Shown here: piece by piece, positions 28,425 through 37,989 of the stretch
Numbering within the stretch: position 1 is the first letter of the stretch
Layout: each line of letters begins with the position of its first letter
Assembly: GCF_029395495.1 (NCBI RefSeq)
Contig: NZ_CP113918.1
Location: 682,001 to 746,000, forward strand
Direction of reading: 5' to 3'
Source: Bifidobacterium sp. ESL0769
GTDB lineage: Bacteria; Actinomycetota; Actinomycetes; Actinomycetales; Bifidobacteriaceae
Length of the DNA stretch: 64,000 nt
Position numbers and translations under genes: made by a program
The notes under the pieces: generated by a model
Databases searched by the model: none
The model's input: the letters and a program-made list of their open reading frames with translations, nothing else
What the model was told of the DNA's origin: nothing

Positions 28425-29555
28425 ATGTCGAATTCATTGAACGATGATTCGCAAGAGTTGAGGGGCGTGACAGCTGATGGCACGCCCCTCGGCGTTCAAG
28501 CGTGGCTTTCGCTCTCCTTCGACGAGACATTGAGCGAAGACGTTGCCACCGGAACAGAGATGTGGCAGCAGGTGCTGCAAGCCATCGCTGGCGGCAAAGT
28601 GCGTGCCGACGTCACGGTGAGGCTTGAGAATGCGGATGGCCTTGCGAATAGCGATGATGCAGATATCGACAGCCGCAGCGTAGATGGCGAAGAGCCTGTT
28701 GGCAACGCTATAAATAGTATTATGTTTACCAATGTTCCAATAACCATTGGTACGGGCCAAACTGCTAGCGAAACCGGTGTCGGAAAGTTGGGTGCGGCTC
28801 AAAGTGCTGCTCCTACCAAGGCTTCTTTGGCCGGAGCGACGATAGCCGAACAGCAGCGTCGAGACGAAGCCGATAAAAAGCAAGCTCAGCAGCAAGACAT
28901 TGCCGATGATGTCTATACGGTTCCGCGCCGCGCCATTATCGCCATGCGCAGCAAGACCACTGATGCCGCCAAACGTTTCCGTTCCGCCATTGTTTCGCTA
29001 GACGCGGTGCCCGGTAACCAGGTCGAGGGTATCTCGCCGCTCTACCATGTCATGGGCATCGACAGTTCCGATGCCAGCGCCGCTGTCATCCAGCTCACTA
29101 CGAAACTGAAGCCGCAGGCCATCGTCGCGTTGCTCGATTCGCTTTCGGCCTCCCACGAAGGTGCCGTCACGTTGCGCTTGGTTGATGTCGAAGGTGAAAC
29201 GATGAGCCCGCAAGACACTACCCAACGTGCTGAAGGTGGAATTTCCCAAGCCGCAGTTGGCAATGGCAATGATGATGCCACCGGTCAGTCCGCCAATACT
29301 TTCTCCTTCGATGCCGCCGACAACGTTAATAGCACTGGCAGTGTCTCAGAAAATGCGGCGCAAGATATCGCCTATGCCATCGAGCTGCCGTTGGCAGAAG
29401 CCAAAAAGCAGGCTGAAATCCTCGCGCCATGGCTCGATATGGACCCGGATGCAAGGCTTGATGGCGATCCTGTTTCCTTCCTGCTCGCGATGGCACCCGA
29501 TGCTGCGCGCGTCGGTAAAGTGGACGACCGCTGGATACTGGGGGAGACGCAATGA
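28425..29555 (+). CDS. Degenerate FolK-like protein of unknown function
   Basis: 376 residues. The central part is laid out like HPPK (FolK): RRAIIAMRSKTTDAAKRFRS, then VEGISPLYHVMGID, parallel to FolK 'SPLYET'. LKPQAIVALLDSL is parallel to the FolK 'LLxxLxxIE' helix. The catalytic Asp-rich segment (RTLDLDLL in active enzymes) is replaced by VTLRLVDVEGETM, and the ATP/pterin residues are not apparent. Low-complexity linkers rich in Asp, Ala, Asn and Thr interrupt the chain at about 65-150 and 265-310. Position between ftsH and a DUF3180 gene is where actinobacterial folate genes (folE/P/B/K) sit. I infer a folB/folK relic under relaxed constraint or a repurposed protein. It keeps an open frame over 1.1 kb and overlaps the next gene by four bases. 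Confidence 0.55.
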   Translation: MSNSLNDDSQELRGVTADGTPLGVQAWLSLSFDETLSEDVATGTEMWQQVLQAIAGGKVRADVTVRLENADGLANSDDADIDSRSVDGEEPVGNAINSIMFTNVPITIGTGQTASETGVGKLGAAQSAAPTKASLAGATIAEQQRRDEADKKQAQQQDIADDVYTVPRRAIIAMRSKTTDAAKRFRSAIVSLDAVPGNQVEGISPLYHVMGIDSSDASAAVIQLTTKLKPQAIVALLDSLSASHEGAVTLRLVDVEGETMSPQDTTQRAEGGISQAAVGNGNDDATGQSANTFSFDAADNVNSTGSVSENAAQDIAYAIELPLAEAKKQAEILAPWLDMDPDARLDGDPVSFLLAMAPDAARVGKVDDRWILGETQ

Positions 29556-30103
29556 GCGCACGACGAACCCCTTGGTGGTATTACGTAATAGCGGCGCTGA
29601 TTGGTCTGCTGTTCGGCGCGATACTGGTCAAATCCGATGAAATGAGTGGACTCTCACTGCTTGGTGCGCCGTGGTTCGTCGCGTTCGTCCTGATATTGCT
29701 TGGTGCGGTAGTGCTGATACTGGCCTTGCAAGTGCATCAATACGCGATAACCGACCCGCGCAGACGCAAAAGCTGGATCGACCCGACCAAAGCCGTCTAC
29801 ACGCTGGTATTATGCAAGGCGCTGGGCATCGCCGGGGCAGGGCTCGCCGGTTGGTATCTGGCACAGGCCCTGCTGTGCCTTCCCCATTGGAGCATTCCGT
29901 ATTTTCAGAACGTGATTACCCAATGTGCCGTGACCACTGTCATCTGCATTGCTGATATGGTGGTGGGCATCGTCGGTGAATGGCTCTGCCAACTGCCGCC
30001 GAGCGAAGGCGCCGAGAACCCGAAGATCAAAGCCGCCCAGCGTCGCGAACGTCAGCGTAAGCTCGCTGCCGGAGGCTCTATGAGCAAAAGAAGCGATAGC
30101 TGA
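29552..30103 (+). CDS. DUF3180 membrane protein
   Basis: 183 residues with four hydrophobic helices (WYYVIAALIGLLFGAILV, APWFVAFVLILLGAVVLILAL, LVLCKALGIAGAGLAGWYLAQ and TVICIADMVVGIVGEWL). A basic tail follows (QRRERQRKLAAGG). The motif RRKSWIDPTKAVYTLVLCKA matches the DUF3180 family, which sits next to folK in many actinobacteria. Function unknown. Start overlaps the previous stop (ATGA). Confidence 0.78.
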   Translation: MSARRTPWWYYVIAALIGLLFGAILVKSDEMSGLSLLGAPWFVAFVLILLGAVVLILALQVHQYAITDPRRRKSWIDPTKAVYTLVLCKALGIAGAGLAGWYLAQALLCLPHWSIPYFQNVITQCAVTTVICIADMVVGIVGEWLCQLPPSEGAENPKIKAAQRRERQRKLAAGGSMSKRSDS

Positions 30104-30205
30104 CCGGTGACTCTTCGAATATTTGGCTCGCAACGCATCAAATATCTGACCGATAATGTCTGAATCATCAGACTGGCAATGCCCGAAACGAAAGGACACA
30201 ACGAA

Positions 30206-30463
30206 GTGCTCACACGAACGTTTAAAAAGAACGACGAATCGTACGACCTATTGGTCTCTGAGCCGCAGCAGGCGGACTCCGGGGAATTCTGGACGAAAGT
30301 GACGTTGGAGCGTGACAGCGACATCGTGTGGTCTCATCAGATTGCGGGTATCGACGGCGTCCAATCGACGTTGCTGGCTCTCGGGTTGGCGCGTAAGTTG
30401 CTCGAAAGCGATGGCGGCTTCACATTCCTTGACGATGCAGACCTGATGCTTCCCGATTTTTGA
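30206..30463 (+). CDS. Small conserved protein, DUF6968-like
   Basis: 85 residues, soluble. Features are WTKVTLERDSDIVWSHQIAGIDGVQSTLLAL and a terminal FTFLDDADLMLPDF; this alternation looks like a compact alpha/beta domain resembling DUF6968 (weak recall). Start GTG 30206 is preceded by AAAGGA at nine bases; ATG 30179 upstream lacks such a site. Function unknown. Confidence 0.55.
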   Translation: MLTRTFKKNDESYDLLVSEPQQADSGEFWTKVTLERDSDIVWSHQIAGIDGVQSTLLALGLARKLLESDGGFTFLDDADLMLPDF

Positions 30464-30516
30464 TATTCTGTTTATTATTCAGTAAACGGCACATAACCAT
30501 TCGAGGGAGAACAAAT

Positions 30517-30600
30517 ATGGGGCTATCTATCATAGTTGTCTGCTGTATAGCAGGCTGTTTGTTCGGCTGGTTTTGGGCAAAGCGTCATCAAGACGATTGA
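30517..30600 (+). CDS. 27-residue single-helix membrane peptide
   Basis: ATG 30517 follows a strong GAGGGAG at about nine bases. The peptide is MGLSIIVVCCIAGCLFGWFW plus the charged end AKRHQDD and stops at TGA 30600. It has one hydrophobic helix of about 18 residues with three Cys, and a positive/acidic C-terminus. An intrinsic terminator starts 12 bases later. Ribosome-binding site, helix and terminator together argue for a real small protein. Function unknown. Confidence 0.55.
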   Translation: MGLSIIVVCCIAGCLFGWFWAKRHQDD

Positions 30601-30612
30601 CTGCCTACAAAA

Positions 30613-30641
30613 TTGCCGGTCGTTGAATGAGCGACCGGCAA
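30613..30641 (+). terminator. Terminator after the 27-residue peptide gene
   Basis: TTGCCGGTCG (30613-30622) pairs with CGACCGGCAA (30632-30641), a 10-bp stem with a nine-base loop. It can also act for the opposing tesB gene. Confidence 0.7.
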
Positions 30642-30675
30642 ACAATCAGAAATACGTTCCGATAAACCAGGAATA

Positions 30676-31608
30676 TTACTTCTCGGTTTTCTTGTCATCC
30701 TTCTTTTCGGGCACACGGATGGTGGCTTCCTGCGTCATTGCGGCCAGAAGCCTGCCGTCGGACGAATAGACCTTGGCGATGCCCAAAGCACGGCCGTGGC
30801 CGGCTACCGGAGCATCCTGGACGTAAAGGTGCCACTCGTTCATGTCGATATTGTCATACCACCACATCGAATGATCGATCGAAGCGTAGAAGATGCCCGG
30901 TGTCGAAATGCTCAGGCCCGCGCGGCGCAGGTCCGGCTCCATCATCACCTGATCGCATTCCAGAGCCAGCAACGCACGGTAGACGTTCTGCGAAGCCGTG
31001 ACCGGACTGGCCATGCGCATCCAGACCATCTGCTTGCCGGAATCCTTGTCGGCGCTTTCCTTGTCAGGCTGGAGCATGACGGTCGAGCCGATGTGGCGGA
31101 TGTCGAACGGCGACTGAGAGGAATAGTATTTGGCGAATCCGGATTTGTCGGCGTAGGGCTCCATGAGGTCTTTGGCGCTGGTCAGTGTTTCCGGGTTCGG
31201 CAGGTTCTTGGGCATATCGTCATTGAATTCCACCCCGGATTGACCGGCCTTCTGCAGGCTCACCGTCGCGGTGAAGAGCAGCTGCTTGCCCTGCTTGGCA
31301 TCGACGCGGCGTGTGGAGAAGGAACGGCCGTCACGCAGCGATTCGACCTCGTAGCGGGTCTCTTCGTCGAGCTTGCCCACCTTGATGAACGTGGCGTGAA
31401 TGGAATTGGCGACCTTGTTGTCATCGGCGGTGTTGGCCGCGGCGATAATGGCCTGCGCGGTCATCTGACCGCCGTAGATGCGCTCGGTGGGGTAGTAGAG
31501 GTTCGTGGCGTCATGGAAGATGGTGCGTCCGTCCCGCTCTTCCCCGGCTTTGAGCTTGAGCGCCTCAACCGCTTGCTGCGCTGCGTCGCTTGCCTTGACT
31601 TCCGCCAT
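30676..31608 (-). CDS. tesB: Acyl-CoA thioesterase II (TesB)
   Basis: 310 residues forming a double hot-dog protein. N-terminal repeat: RIYGGQMTAQAIIAA and DGRSFSTRRVDAKQ. C-terminal repeat: TPGIFYASIDHSMWWYDN and GHGRALGIAKVYSSDGRLLAAMTQEA. These are the TesB signatures, with the catalytic Asp in ASIDHS. Hydrolyses medium- and long-chain acyl-CoA in the cytosol. A GAGGAG precedes the ATG. The last residues (KKDDKKTEK) form a charged tail. Confidence 0.9.
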   Translation of the reverse strand: MAEVKASDAAQQAVEALKLKAGEERDGRTIFHDATNLYYPTERIYGGQMTAQAIIAAANTADDNKVANSIHATFIKVGKLDEETRYEVESLRDGRSFSTRRVDAKQGKQLLFTATVSLQKAGQSGVEFNDDMPKNLPNPETLTSAKDLMEPYADKSGFAKYYSSQSPFDIRHIGSTVMLQPDKESADKDSGKQMVWMRMASPVTASQNVYRALLALECDQVMMEPDLRRAGLSISTPGIFYASIDHSMWWYDNIDMNEWHLYVQDAPVAGHGRALGIAKVYSSDGRLLAAMTQEATIRVPEKKDDKKTEK

Positions 31609-31762
31609 GTCACTCCTCGATTCTGTCGAATAACGCTTATGCGAGTCTATCCGCGCCGCCCAACTTTTCGCCCGAATTTCGCCAGTATCTGAACTTGTCT
31701 ATTATTTATTTCTTTCAAGTCGCCAAATTGCATTTATGCATGTTAACTGGTATTCGAATGAC

Positions 31763-31853
31763 GTGGAGGGGTGGGGATATACAATGTTCGGGACGCTCCT
31801 TGGCCGCTCGGCCGTGTCTTACGCCCGAACATCGCATATCCCCACCCTTCCAC
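31763..31853. repeat. Long imperfect hairpin, mirror copy A
   Basis: Arms at 31763-31780 and 31836-31853 are 18 bp and complementary, with one G-T pair. Inside them AATGTTCGGG pairs with CCCGAACATC, and the apex carries GGCC-GCTC-GGCC. The whole unit, about 90 nt, is similar to the reverse complement of 31917-32008: shared blocks are GGATATACAATG, ACGCTCC, GGCCGCTC and CATCGCATATCC. No reading frame is supportable. The surrounding 31609-31762 has no gene. Confidence 0.8.
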
Positions 31854-31916
31854 TCAACAAAGAATGATGAAGAACAGACGTATTAACAATCAACCGCGAT
31901 GAGTTGATTCCGTTGA

Positions 31917-32008
31917 GTTGGGGGTCTGGGATATGCGATGATCGACCGTAAAGACTTGGCCTGAGCGGCCCGGAGCGTGTCGAGCATTGTATATCCCAGA
32001 CCCCCAAC
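31917..32008. repeat. Long imperfect hairpin, mirror copy B
   Basis: Arms at 31917-31934 and 31991-32008 are 18 bp and perfectly complementary. The inner arms GATGATCGA/TCGAGCATT pair imperfectly, and the apex is GGCC-TGAGC-GGCC. In inverted orientation it matches copy A over the inner 70 nt, while the outer arms differ in sequence but keep complementarity. Lies 28 bp past the ettA stop codon, so it could also end the ettA transcript. Confidence 0.8.
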
Positions 32009-32036
32009 GTCAGTTAGCGAAACAGGGTTTGAAAAA

Positions 32037-33713
<1,677 letters not shown>

Positions 33714-34040
33714 GTATTCGTTCCTTCGTTCTGATGTGTGCTATATCTCATTGCGTTTCAAACGTTCCGCAAGGTTTGACTAACCCGCGGATTCAAGCCA
33801 ATTCTGGCATATCGAGTAGACGTTTCGTGTAATCTTTGCGCTTGGTTTAATAGTGGTTTTGTGCGTTTTGTCAAGAAATGTCGTCTGCTCGGGAACAAAT
33901 CTCTGCGGTGATATGTTGGGTCTGGTAATGTGCTCGTTTCAACCTGTATGTTGTGACGCCATACGATTAAGCTGTATTGGACATGACGGACGCAATTGGC
34001 GGATTGAGAAGTACTGGAAGCCCGTGAAGGGAGCGGCACG
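33714..34040. other. Divergent promoter region between ettA and the TIM-barrel gene
   Basis: About 330 bp, with no gene of its own. It should carry promoters in both directions. I see no palindromic operator or riboswitch. Confidence 0.4.
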
Positions 34041-34931
34041 ATGGAACAGGAAATGACCAACCTGCCGGCGAATCTGCCGGAGGCTCTGCCTATTGAAAAC
34101 CCGCTGAGCTCGGCCGATGCCCGGGTGCCTGCGGAGATCGAACAGTCTTCCGGGTTGCTTTTGCAAGGTAGGCGTCTGCGTTCGTTCGCTTATACCACCG
34201 ACGCTGCTGTAATACATAATACCAATGCCGACGCTATTCTCGCCGTCTACCCGTTCACCGGCCAGCCGGTTATCAACCAGGCTGTGCTTTCCGTGGCACA
34301 AGCCCCGGTTTTCGTAGGTGTCGGGGGAGGCACCACCACTGGAACGCGTGTGCTCGAGTTGGCGGTTTTTGCTGAAATGCAAGGTGTTGCGGGCGTCGTT
34401 TTGAACGCTCCCAGCGAAGTCGAGATTGTGCGTGAGGTCGCCATGACCGTACACGTTCCCGTCATGGCCACCGTCGTTCAATGGGACGATATGGTGCAGC
34501 GCAAGATTGAGGCGGGCGCGAAGATCATCAACGTCGCCGCGGGCAGAAACACCGCCGAAGTGGTGGCACACGTCAAGGATCGTTACCCCGAGATTCCGGT
34601 GGTTGCCAGTTCCGGCGGTTCTGCGCAATCGATTCGTGAGACCATCGAGGCAGGTGCCAACGCCCTTTCATGGACGCCGCCGAGTGCCGCCCAGCTGCAG
34701 AAGCAGATGATGGATCGTTACCGTCGCGGCGAAACCGGGCATGTGGATGGAGCCCAAAGCGCACCGAGCTCGCCGATTCCCAACGTCAATCCGAACGGCA
34801 CGACGAAGAGTTTCTATACGTCCACGGCCAGCATGGGGCATCCCTACACGGATGTGCCTCCGGCCAAGCAGCCGAGCCCGCGCCACAAGAAGCAGACCCC
34901 TCCGAACGAGGCCATCGTCGAATCGAACTGA
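34041..34931 (+). CDS. TIM-barrel-like protein of unknown function
   Basis: 296 residues. Residues 45-235 alternate strands and helices: DAILAVYPFTGQPVIN, VFVGVGGGTTTGTRV, GVAGVVLNAPSE, VPVMATVVQWDD, AKIINVAAGRNTAEVV and IPVVASSGGSAQSIRETIEAG. The late Gly-rich SSGGS strand end resembles the phosphate-binding strands of (beta/alpha)8 enzymes. The final 70 residues are Pro, Ser, Asn and Lys rich and probably disordered. GGGAG precedes the ATG. I do not recognise a specific enzyme; similar barrel proteins are annotated only as putative hydrolases. Confidence 0.6.
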   Translation: MEQEMTNLPANLPEALPIENPLSSADARVPAEIEQSSGLLLQGRRLRSFAYTTDAAVIHNTNADAILAVYPFTGQPVINQAVLSVAQAPVFVGVGGGTTTGTRVLELAVFAEMQGVAGVVLNAPSEVEIVREVAMTVHVPVMATVVQWDDMVQRKIEAGAKIINVAAGRNTAEVVAHVKDRYPEIPVVASSGGSAQSIRETIEAGANALSWTPPSAAQLQKQMMDRYRRGETGHVDGAQSAPSSPIPNVNPNGTTKSFYTSTASMGHPYTDVPPAKQPSPRHKKQTPPNEAIVESN

Positions 34932-34939
34932 ATGTAGAT

Positions 34940-35045
34940 TTCGGTATTGGATTCTCGTTTTCGACAGGTACTGAATTTTGGCGATACTGCGGATTTCGGG
35001 GATACTCCGGATTCTGGCAAACCTGTGGTTTCGGTAGGAGTCTAT
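34940..35045. repeat. Degenerate short repeats (GATACT/CCGGATT type)
   Basis: The stretch repeats variants of GATACTGCGGATTTCGG and GATACTCCGGATTCTGG. A similar texture recurs at 63765-63900. It is non-coding and lies between convergent genes. Confidence 0.35.
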
Positions 35046-35048
35046 TGT

Positions 35049-35465
35049 TTAGATAAGTATGCCATTGCAGTGGTCGATTTCGTGTTGGATGATTTGCGCC
35101 GTCCAGCCGCTGAAATTCGCGGTGCGTTCCTTGAACCGCCTGTCCTGATAGTGTACGCGGATCGTTTGGAACCGCGTCGTCTTTCTGGTTGATTCCAGTG
35201 AAAGACAGCCTTCCTCGGTCTGGTAAGGTTCTTCTTTTTCGATGATTTCGGGATTGAACATCGTCATGATGCGGCCGGTCAGCTCATCGTTGAACACGAT
35301 GATCCGTTTGTGCTCGCCGATCATATTGGCGGCCATACCCACGCACTTGTCGGCGTGCGCTTCAAGCGTATCCTTGAGATTTTGCGCACAGTCCAGATCG
35401 TCCAGCGTGGCCGGTGCGCTGGACTGGCTGAGAAAAGTCGGTGAGGTCATGATGGGTTGCTGCAT
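35049..35465 (-). CDS. def: Peptide deformylase
   Basis: About 138 residues. The three deformylase motifs are present: GMAANMIG (motif 1, normally GxGxAAxQ, with Met/Ile in place of Gln), EEGCLSL (motif 2, metal-ligand Cys) and QHEIDH (motif 3, HExxH). It removes the formyl group from nascent proteins. I choose ATG 35465 (MQQPIMTSPTF), preceded by AAAGGA at seven to eight bases. It is shorter than classical deformylases (about 165-215) and has the variant motif 1, so it may be a second, specialised enzyme. Confidence 0.85.
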   Translation of the reverse strand: MQQPIMTSPTFLSQSSAPATLDDLDCAQNLKDTLEAHADKCVGMAANMIGEHKRIIVFNDELTGRIMTMFNPEIIEKEEPYQTEEGCLSLESTRKTTRFQTIRVHYQDRRFKERTANFSGWTAQIIQHEIDHCNGILI

Positions 35466-35721
35466 GATGATGTCCTTTGCGAAGTCCCGTGTTTTGTGTC
35501 CCAACGATAGTATTCGGTATGCCGATTTATTGTATGGAACCGTAACTGCAGGTTAGGTAAGTCCGTCAGGCGCAGGTTATGGGACGGACCTGAATAGGTA
35601 AATCAATAGGTTCACCCAGCGCAGGTTGTGGGGCGCGTCTGATATAGTGAATTGTCCATTGAGAAGCCGGGGGTCTGCATCTATGAGCGACAGGTCGGCT
35701 TCATTTTTTTGAAAGGCTATT
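35466..35721. other. Leader region of the DEAD-box helicase gene
   Basis: No gene. GCGCAGGTTATGGGACGGAC (near 35569) is repeated imperfectly as GCGCAGGTTGTGGGGCGCGT (near 35621). This may form part of a structured 5' leader of the helicase mRNA, as is known for cold-inducible helicases; that role is inference. Confidence 0.3.
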
Positions 35722-37887
35722 GTGCCGAAGCGTCGTACTCATAAAAATAATTCAGATAACTCTGCCGATTTTAGGGGCGGAGACTATGCAGGCTCACAAA
35801 TGAATAATCCTGATTCTTATAACTCAACCAAATCCAAACAGGCCGAAGAAGCGGCCGAAAGCGCTGCTGCGTATGCCAAAACCGGCGACCAGCCCGAACG
35901 CACTTTTGCCGAACTCGGCGTGCCCGGCCCGCTGGTAAGCGTACTGGCTCGTGATGGCAAGACCGTCGCCTTCCCGATTCAGGCCGACACCCTCGGTGAT
36001 TCGCTGGCAGGCCGTGATGTGCTCGGCCGCGGCGAAACCGGAAGTGGCAAAACGTTGGCATTCTCCATTCCTCTGATCGCCCGTCTGGCCGAACAAGGCC
36101 AGGGCGAAGCCGCAATGCGTGACTTCGAGCGTATGAATCGCGGCGATCGCAAGGCGCAGAAGTGCGCAATGCTGCCTCATCCGCACGGAATGATTCTTGC
36201 TCCAACTCGCGAACTGGTGAACCAGATCAACGAGGTCGTGGCGCCGCTCGCCGCTGCCTACGATATGCAGACCGCCACCATTTATGGCGGTGTCAAATAC
36301 AGCCGTCAGATTTCCGAGCTTAAGGCCGGCGCCGAAATCATCGTCGCCTGCCCTGGGCGTCTCGAGGATTTGCTGCGCCAGGGCGCACTTTCCATCGAGG
36401 ACGTTGAAGTTGCGGTGCTTGACGAGGCTGACGAAATGGCCGACATGGGCTTCCTGCCCTCAGTGCAGCGCCTGCTCGAGCAAGTCGATCCTGAAGGCCA
36501 GCGCATGCTGTTCTCGGCGACGCTCGACCACGGCGTCGACAAGGTCGTGAAGCAGTTCCTGCACGATCCGAAGATCCACGAAATCGCGCCTGCCGACGCG
36601 CAGGTCGACACCATGACCCACCACGTTTTTGAGGTTTCGCAAGGCAACAAGTACGAGGTCATTCGTGAGCTCGCCAGCGGCAAAGGCAAGCGCATCCTCT
36701 TCACGCGCACCAAGTACCAGGCCAAGAAGATGGCTGACAAGCTCGTCAAGGAAGGCATTCCAGCCGTCGATTTGCAGGGCAATCTTTCACAGAACCAGCG
36801 CGACCGGCATCTGGCAGCGTTCACTTCCGGGGACGTTAACGTGCTGGTGGCCACCGACGTGGCCGCGCGCGGCATCGACGTCAGCGATGTAGCGATGGTC
36901 GTGCAGACCGAGCCGCCGGAGGATCCGAAATCGTTCCTGCATCGTTCCGGACGTACCGCGCGTGCTGGCGAATCCGGCGACGTGGTGACGCTGGTGCTGC
37001 CGCAACAACGTCGCGATGCTCGCCAGATGCTGCATCGCGCGGGTATCAAGGCCAAGAGTCAGCAGATTGTTCCGGGTGCTCCCGAGCTTGAGGAACTGGT
37101 AGGGGAGCACGCCCCACTGGTCGAAGGATGGACGCTCACTGTGCCGGTCGTCAACCGCAGGGCCGGTCGCACCGGGCGCGGTGGACGCAACGAAGGCCGT
37201 GGCGGACGTGGCGGTTACGGGCGTAAAGACCGCGGCGGACGTCGTGACCATAACAACCGGCATGAGGGTTCTAGGCGTCCGTTTGGCAAGCGCGGCCGTG
37301 AGGATTCCGGCGAGGACTTCAACGAACGTGGTGGTCGCAATGACGGTTTCAATGATTCCCGTTCTCGCGGTGACCGTGGCGATGGCTTCAACGAGTCTCG
37401 TTCGAGCAACAAGCGTCGTGATGGTCATAAGAACCGCAACCCGCGCTACGATGACGGACAAGGCCCGATTGACGGCCGTTCCTCGCGTGGCCGTAGTGAC
37501 AGCCGCCGTTCGCGTGATTTCTATGACGACGATTATCGCAAGGGCAGCGGTAAACGGCATCATTCTGATTATGATGATCGCGGCAACCGCGGCAGCAAAG
37601 GCAAGAACCGCCGTTATGACGGCAAGCGTTCCGGCAGCCGTAATGGCGGCTATTCTGACGGTTACGGTGATTCCTACGGTTCCGGCAAATCGAATCGTCA
37701 CGGTGGCTATGGCAAGTCCGGAGGCCGTGGGCGTGGTGAAGGCTACGAAGGTGGGCGTTCCGGTGGCCGTGGACGTGGCTATAACGAAGGTCGTTCCGGC
37801 AAGCGCAACCAGCGCTCGCGCAAGGCCGACGGCTTCCACCGTTCGCGTGGCAAACGCAACTCCACCCCGTTCCGTCGTTCGCGCTGA
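35722..37887 (+). CDS. DEAD-box RNA helicase with RGG-rich tail
   Basis: 721 residues. Motifs: F-AELGVPGPLV and Q in PIQADT (Q motif); GRGETGSGKT (I); PTRELV (Ia); DEADEMADMGF (II); FSATLD (III); ATDVAARGIDV (V); HRSGRTARAG (VI). The last 250 residues are Arg/Gly/Asp/Asn/Ser rich with many RGG and RSG steps, a typical RNA-binding tail that is unusually long here. Unwinds RNA in ribosome assembly or mRNA decay. GTG start with AAAGG upstream. Followed by a strong terminator. Confidence 0.92.
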   Translation: MPKRRTHKNNSDNSADFRGGDYAGSQMNNPDSYNSTKSKQAEEAAESAAAYAKTGDQPERTFAELGVPGPLVSVLARDGKTVAFPIQADTLGDSLAGRDVLGRGETGSGKTLAFSIPLIARLAEQGQGEAAMRDFERMNRGDRKAQKCAMLPHPHGMILAPTRELVNQINEVVAPLAAAYDMQTATIYGGVKYSRQISELKAGAEIIVACPGRLEDLLRQGALSIEDVEVAVLDEADEMADMGFLPSVQRLLEQVDPEGQRMLFSATLDHGVDKVVKQFLHDPKIHEIAPADAQVDTMTHHVFEVSQGNKYEVIRELASGKGKRILFTRTKYQAKKMADKLVKEGIPAVDLQGNLSQNQRDRHLAAFTSGDVNVLVATDVAARGIDVSDVAMVVQTEPPEDPKSFLHRSGRTARAGESGDVVTLVLPQQRRDARQMLHRAGIKAKSQQIVPGAPELEELVGEHAPLVEGWTLTVPVVNRRAGRTGRGGRNEGRGGRGGYGRKDRGGRRDHNNRHEGSRRPFGKRGREDSGEDFNERGGRNDGFNDSRSRGDRGDGFNESRSSNKRRDGHKNRNPRYDDGQGPIDGRSSRGRSDSRRSRDFYDDDYRKGSGKRHHSDYDDRGNRGSKGKNRRYDGKRSGSRNGGYSDGYGDSYGSGKSNRHGGYGKSGGRGRGEGYEGGRSGGRGRGYNEGRSGKRNQRSRKADGFHRSRGKRNSTPFRRSR

Positions 37888-37943
37888 AATCTGGTGGGCG
37901 ACGGTTTAGCGCTCGTTGTCTGCTAGCCGCAATCTGACTTATC

Positions 37944-37978
37944 AAAGGTGTCATGGATTCTCCGTGGCACCTTTTGTG
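37944..37978 (+). terminator. Terminator of the DEAD-box helicase gene
   Basis: AAAGGTGTCATGG (37944-37956) pairs with CCGTGGCACCTTT (37962-37974) through 13 bp with two G-T pairs and a five-base loop, followed by TTGTGTT. Confidence 0.85.
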
Positions 37979-37989
37979 TTGTACTGCCA

